Origin: JAFGOY01 sp034430335
GTDB taxonomy: Bacteria > Chloroflexota > Anaerolineae > Aggregatilineales > UBA3940
Assembly (NCBI GenBank): GCA_034430335.1
Contig: DAOUES010000188.1
Location: 1-33,983, forward strand
DNA: 33,983 nucleotides
Direction of reading: 5' to 3'
Below, piece by piece: positions 30,529 to 33,983 of this stretch (position 1 is the stretch's first letter; each line of letters starts with the position of its first letter). The translations under genes and the position numbers were made by a program. A model generated the notes under the pieces. It saw only the letters and a list, made by a program, of their open reading frames with translations. It did no database searches and was not told the DNA's origin.

Positions 30529-32649
30529 ATGCGAAAGATACCAGGGCGAGCAGCAGTGCTGGCAGTCATACTCTTTTTACCGGTAATCATTACCGGGTGC
30601 TTTCCGGCTTCACCTCCGCCGCCGACCCAGGAGGCTATCAGCAGTCCTGTCGAAGAGCCGACCGTCGAGGAGGCCGCACCGGAAACAGCGGATGCAGAAG
30701 CAGAATCCGCCCCAACCCCTGTTCCCACGCCGCTGCCAGCCCCCACGCCCCTTGAGTCAGCCTGGCCGCTGTCTTCCGACCTGTTCTATCTCGACGAGGG
30801 AGGACAAATCTGGCGGCAGCCGATGCTGGGGGATGAAACGACCGTGACGCCGGTCACCAGCGAGGATGCGGCGGTTCGCGATTTTGCGGTTGCCCCCGGC
30901 GGCAACTGGTTGATCTACCGCACCAACGAAAGCGTGACGATCACCTCGCTGGACGGCAAGCAGGGGCGGATCATCTCGCAGATCGACCCGGATTCTTCTT
31001 TTGACCCCAGCATCCTGCCGGGCACCGACCGGCACACAGTCGCCTGGTCGCCTGACGCCGGGAAACTGGCCTACGTGACCAGCCAGGGATTCGAGGTATT
31101 GATCCCCGGTGCGGGGAGTCACGACGAGTCGTTGATCTACCCGGTCGAGGAGCAGCCGCTCTCGCTGTTGAGCTGGTCGCAGGATTCGAACTGGTTGCTG
31201 GTCTCACGCACCGACGAGACTTATGCGCTCTACAGCACCAATCCACTGGTTCGCTGGGTCGAACTCGGCTACTTGAACGGCTTTGCCTGGCTGAACGACG
31301 GGCGGCTGGCCTTCGCCCCGGTCGAAGGCGGGCTGGCCGTCCTGACTCCCGGCGACGTGGAGTCGCGGGTCTTTATCACCCCGCAGGACCGGCAGGTGAC
31401 GCTCCCCGGCCAGCGTCTCGATGGGGCGCTTGTCTATTTCGTCCATTCGGAGACGGTTTCCGAGCCGGGATTCCTCCACGCCGCCAACCCGGACGAATTG
31501 AGCTTCCGCGTCGAAAGCAATGTGCCGGTCGATACGAGCAACCTGGTCTGGGACCCGGCCTGCCGCTATTTGATCACGCTTGACGCCGAACGAAGATCGT
31601 TCACCATCGTCGATCCTGCATCAGGGTCAACAGCCTCGTTTGAGACAGCGAGCACAGTCACCAACTTCGATTGGGGAGACGCTCCCCCGCAGACCGCCGC
31701 CGGGTTAGCCATGCCAGACGACCTGTACTTCCTGGCGACCCAGGCCGGGGCGCTGCAAGTCTGGCGGCTTCCTGCCAGCGGCGATCCCCCGCAGCCGATC
31801 ACCGGCACGGCGGGAGGCGTCACCAGTTTCGACATCTCGCTGGACGGTACGCAGGTGGTCTATGCGAGTGAAAATGCGATCTGGCGGGCGGTGATCAACA
31901 CGCTCGACGTGACACAGGTCGCGGGCCTCTCATCACCCGAAGCCATGCAGTCGGCGTCACCGGCGTTTTCACCATCCGGGCGCGAGATCGCCTTTGCCGA
32001 TCAGGGAATCTGGGTTCACAACCTGGATACCGGCGAGACGGGGCAGATCGTCGCCGACCGGGCCGATCAAACCTACAGCCAGCCCCGTTGGTCACCCGAT
32101 GGAAAATGGCTGCTGCTGCGGGTCGGGTTCGCGGAAGGGGACGATCAGGCCATTCTGCCGACCGAGCAGGTAGGCGATCCCATTCTGCTCGACTACTTCT
32201 CTGCCCAGGCCGAATGGATCGACGAGCAAAATATCTGTGTCTACAGCGATGGCAGCCTCTATGGAGGCCCCTTCATGAGCCTGGCGACGGTCAGCGAAAC
32301 GCCAACCTTCAAACGGCTGACCATCCTTCCGGTGGTCGACGTTCAACTGCGTCCTGATGGGCGGCTGGCCTTCCTCCAGGTGCCAATTCCGGGAGTCGGC
32401 GGGCCGACGATCATCCAGATGAGCGATATGCTTTTGAATGGGTCAGATATCCGCGTCGATCCAAAGGGCTATGTCCTTGAACTGGCCCGGCTCTCGCCGG
32501 ATACGACTTATATTGCCGGTATCGTGCAGCCCCGCGTCGAAAATGATGGCTCGCTCTCAGGCCGGCTTGCCATTATCAACCTGCAAGATGACTCGATGGT
32601 AATGATCGAAGGGGTATCGGGTGTAAGAGATTTGCACTGGGCAGATTGA
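30529..32649 (+). CDS. Lipoprotein with WD40/TolB-like beta-propeller repeats
   Basis: A 706-residue exported protein. A signal peptide (MRKIPGRAAVLAV..) ends in a lipobox ITGC, with Cys24 the likely lipidated residue. A low-complexity Pro/Glu/Ala/Thr linker (about 25-75) lifts the rest off the membrane. The remainder is built of PD40/TolB-like blades; the clearest are VAWSPDAGKLAYVTSQG, SWSQDSNWLLVSR, PAFSPSGREIAFADQGIW and PRWSPDGKWLLLRVGF. Beta-propellers of this kind bind proteins or glycans at the cell surface; no catalytic motif is seen. The next gene, 102 bp on, encodes a PDZ membrane protein, also envelope-located, and may be co-transcribed. Confidence 0.85.
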   Translation: MRKIPGRAAVLAVILFLPVIITGCFPASPPPPTQEAISSPVEEPTVEEAAPETADAEAESAPTPVPTPLPAPTPLESAWPLSSDLFYLDEGGQIWRQPMLGDETTVTPVTSEDAAVRDFAVAPGGNWLIYRTNESVTITSLDGKQGRIISQIDPDSSFDPSILPGTDRHTVAWSPDAGKLAYVTSQGFEVLIPGAGSHDESLIYPVEEQPLSLLSWSQDSNWLLVSRTDETYALYSTNPLVRWVELGYLNGFAWLNDGRLAFAPVEGGLAVLTPGDVESRVFITPQDRQVTLPGQRLDGALVYFVHSETVSEPGFLHAANPDELSFRVESNVPVDTSNLVWDPACRYLITLDAERRSFTIVDPASGSTASFETASTVTNFDWGDAPPQTAAGLAMPDDLYFLATQAGALQVWRLPASGDPPQPITGTAGGVTSFDISLDGTQVVYASENAIWRAVINTLDVTQVAGLSSPEAMQSASPAFSPSGREIAFADQGIWVHNLDTGETGQIVADRADQTYSQPRWSPDGKWLLLRVGFAEGDDQAILPTEQVGDPILLDYFSAQAEWIDEQNICVYSDGSLYGGPFMSLATVSETPTFKRLTILPVVDVQLRPDGRLAFLQVPIPGVGGPTIIQMSDMLLNGSDIRVDPKGYVLELARLSPDTTYIAGIVQPRVENDGSLSGRLAIINLQDDSMVMIEGVSGVRDLHWAD

Positions 32650-32751
32650 CATCAAACCAACCGGCAGGAACGTGGAACTTTCACCCGTCAAACGGCGTCA
32701 TATCGGTAACAAGCTGATTTATCCATAGTTCCATGAAGATGGAGGGCGTTC

Positions 32752-33606
32752 ATGAGCAAGGAACCGACCCCACAGGAAAAGGATCGGCGGGCAAGCCTGG
32801 CCGCAGAAGGACGTTTACCCCAGTATGAAGAACCCACCCCGCAGAGTTCGGACGGGGCGACGCCAGCCTGGTTGTGGGGGGTGGTTGGGATCATCGTGTT
32901 GATCTCGCTGATAGCAGGCGGCATTGCCGGTTTCATGGGAGGCCGCTGGTACGAACGAAAGCACAGCACCCCCGTTGTCACCGACATCTCCTGGATGCTG
33001 GGTGCCCAACTGATCGATAAAGATGGGGCCGTTTACTTTGTCGGGGTCGTCCCCGGCGGGCCATCCGATCAGGCCGGGATAATCGAAAACGACCGGATGG
33101 TCTCGATTGACGGCGAAACCACCGATTCGACAAAGCAGGCCGAACAGATTCTCTCGAAGCACACCATCGGCGATTCGGTGCTGGTTGCCATCGAACGGAA
33201 CCACCGCTTTGAGCAATATACGGTTGTGCTGGGCATCTATTCGCCAGTGGTGATCGGCGTGACGGCCATCTCCCCCATACCACCCCAACAGACTTACCCG
33301 CCCCCACCGCCAGGGCAGTATGCCGATGCCCGGCTCGGCATCTACTACCGGATGCTGGAACCGGGTGATCCCTTTGGCGTCGACGAGGGCGCAATGATTA
33401 TTTCCCTGTTGGGGACGAATAATCCCGCCGAATTAGCCGGACTAATGCCCAGCGACATCATCCTTCAGATCGACAATGAACCCGTTACCGGCAACAACAA
33501 CCTGGAAGCGGTGCTGGATCACTTCAGCGGTGGGGATACCGTCACAATCGAGTATTTCAGAGACGGCACCAAGAGCTTTACCAGCGTCACGCTGGGGCAC
33601 GAGTAG
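32752..33606 (+). CDS. Membrane-anchored protein with two PDZ domains
   Basis: A 284-residue protein. A polar N-terminus is followed by one transmembrane helix (about 40-63), then by two PDZ-like domains outside. The first spans about 83-162 (VVPGGPSDQAGIIENDRMVSID, quoted in parts: VVPGGPSDQAGI at 99-110, NDRMVSIDG at 113-121); the second spans about 193-282 (NPAELAGLMPSDIILQID region, 224-241, then GDTVTIEYFRDG). A Pro-rich hinge (PIPPQQTYPPPPPG) joins them. There is no protease domain, unlike DegS/HtrA, so it is likely a scaffold or substrate-binding adaptor. GGAGGG lies 5 nt before the ATG. A hairpin follows. Confidence 0.85.
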   Translation: MSKEPTPQEKDRRASLAAEGRLPQYEEPTPQSSDGATPAWLWGVVGIIVLISLIAGGIAGFMGGRWYERKHSTPVVTDISWMLGAQLIDKDGAVYFVGVVPGGPSDQAGIIENDRMVSIDGETTDSTKQAEQILSKHTIGDSVLVAIERNHRFEQYTVVLGIYSPVVIGVTAISPIPPQQTYPPPPPGQYADARLGIYYRMLEPGDPFGVDEGAMIISLLGTNNPAELAGLMPSDIILQIDNEPVTGNNNLEAVLDHFSGGDTVTIEYFRDGTKSFTSVTLGHE

Positions 33607-33628
33607 TACCCAATCCTCAGAACGAATA

Positions 33629-33655
33629 GAGCCATCCCTAAATTTGGGATGGCTC
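33629..33655. terminator. Hairpin between convergent genes
   Basis: A perfect 10-bp stem, GAGCCATCCC with GGGATGGCTC, and a TAAATTT loop. The flanking T runs are poor on both strands, so it is a likely but weak terminator shared by the PDZ gene (+) and the transporter gene (-). Confidence 0.55.
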
Positions 33656-33684
33656 ATATCTGCTGTCACAACCAATCTGATTGA

Positions 33685-33983
33685 TTATGTCCCGGCAAGC
33701 AGTGTCTTGTCCTCAGCCTGGGCGACGCGCCGACCTTCATCAGTATCAACGAAATTCAGGATTATTATGCCGACGATGAAAAACGCGATCAGGCTCAGAA
33801 TAGCGGGCCTGCTGTTGCCAAATATCGCACCGGCTGCCGCAAAGAGGATCGGGCCGAGGATCGCCGAGAATTTTTCCATGACGCCAAACAACCCGAAAAA
33901 CTCACCGCTCTTTGACGCAGGCGACATACTCGCATAGAGGCTGCGGCTGAGTGCCTGGCTGCCTCCCTGAACGATCGCCACCA
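33685..33983 (-). CDS. MFS transporter, UMF1/Atg22-like, C-terminal part (partial)
   Basis: The 5' end is beyond the window; about 99 residues to the stop are present. The pattern Q-G-G-S-Q-A-L-S-R-S-L-Y-A-S followed by SGEFFGLFGVMEKFSAILGP is typical of the UMF1 (vacuole-effluxer Atg22-like) branch of the major facilitator superfamily, with the last two to three transmembrane helices and a short charged cytoplasmic tail (VDTDEGRRVAQAEDK). The substrate is unknown; relatives are thought to export amino acids or similar small molecules. Confidence 0.85.
   Translation of the reverse strand, partial: VAIVQGGSQALSRSLYASMSPASKSGEFFGLFGVMEKFSAILGPILFAAAGAIFGNSRPAILSLIAFFIVGIIILNFVDTDEGRRVAQAEDKTLLAGT

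Noticed and set aside
1..33983. tRNA, rRNA, CRISPR, insertion sequences, integrases and toxin-antitoxin pairs
   Set aside because: None were seen by eye on either strand; intergenic gaps are short and mostly explained by promoters and terminators.

Overview
The window reads as bacterial chromosome, most likely from a Chloroflexota (Anaerolineae-like) genome. This placement is inference. It rests on protein style: a topoisomerase I with an extra N-terminal zinc ribbon, paired zinc-ribbon membrane proteins, an unknown two-TM protein of a type I associate with that phylum, moderately GC-rich coding sequence and compact gene pairs. There is no rRNA, tRNA, CRISPR array, transposase or integrase, and nothing suggests recent transfer. 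Many promoters fit the sigma-70 pattern and six good intrinsic terminators mark operon ends.

Left part (1-9.5 kb): the 3' end of homoserine dehydrogenase; a GH1 beta-glucosidase (-); a short DprA-like protein (+) that overlaps tail-to-tail with a PIG-L deacetylase (-); a small membrane protein (-) diverging, over overlapping promoters, from a YtcJ-like amidohydrolase (+); a translationally coupled pair of paralogous zinc-ribbon membrane proteins of unknown function (+); and an M29 aminopeptidase (-).

Middle (9.5-19.2 kb): a dGTPase with a strong promoter; a tight operon of full-length dprA, mannose-1-phosphate guanylyltransferase and topA; a 226-bp gap rich in inverted repeats; an unknown two-TM protein; and, convergent to it, a GT-C-type membrane glycosyltransferase downstream of greA.

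Right part (19.2-34 kb): an ffh-rpsP-khpA-rimM translation/secretion operon (-), in which bS16 carries a long acidic tail; a nadC-nadA-nadB de novo NAD operon (-); a nadK / B-box membrane protein / recN group (-); then, across a 367-bp divergent gap, a beta-propeller lipoprotein and a two-PDZ membrane protein (+). The window ends inside an MFS (UMF1-type) transporter (-).

Most genes are housekeeping: amino-acid synthesis, dNTP balance, DNA topology and repair, protein targeting, ribosome maturation, and NAD(P) synthesis. The least explained parts are the zinc-ribbon membrane pair (5822-8220), the two-TM protein with its repeat-rich upstream region (15475-16993), and the second DprA paralogue without a winged helix. 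I see no complete novel defence or mobile system.
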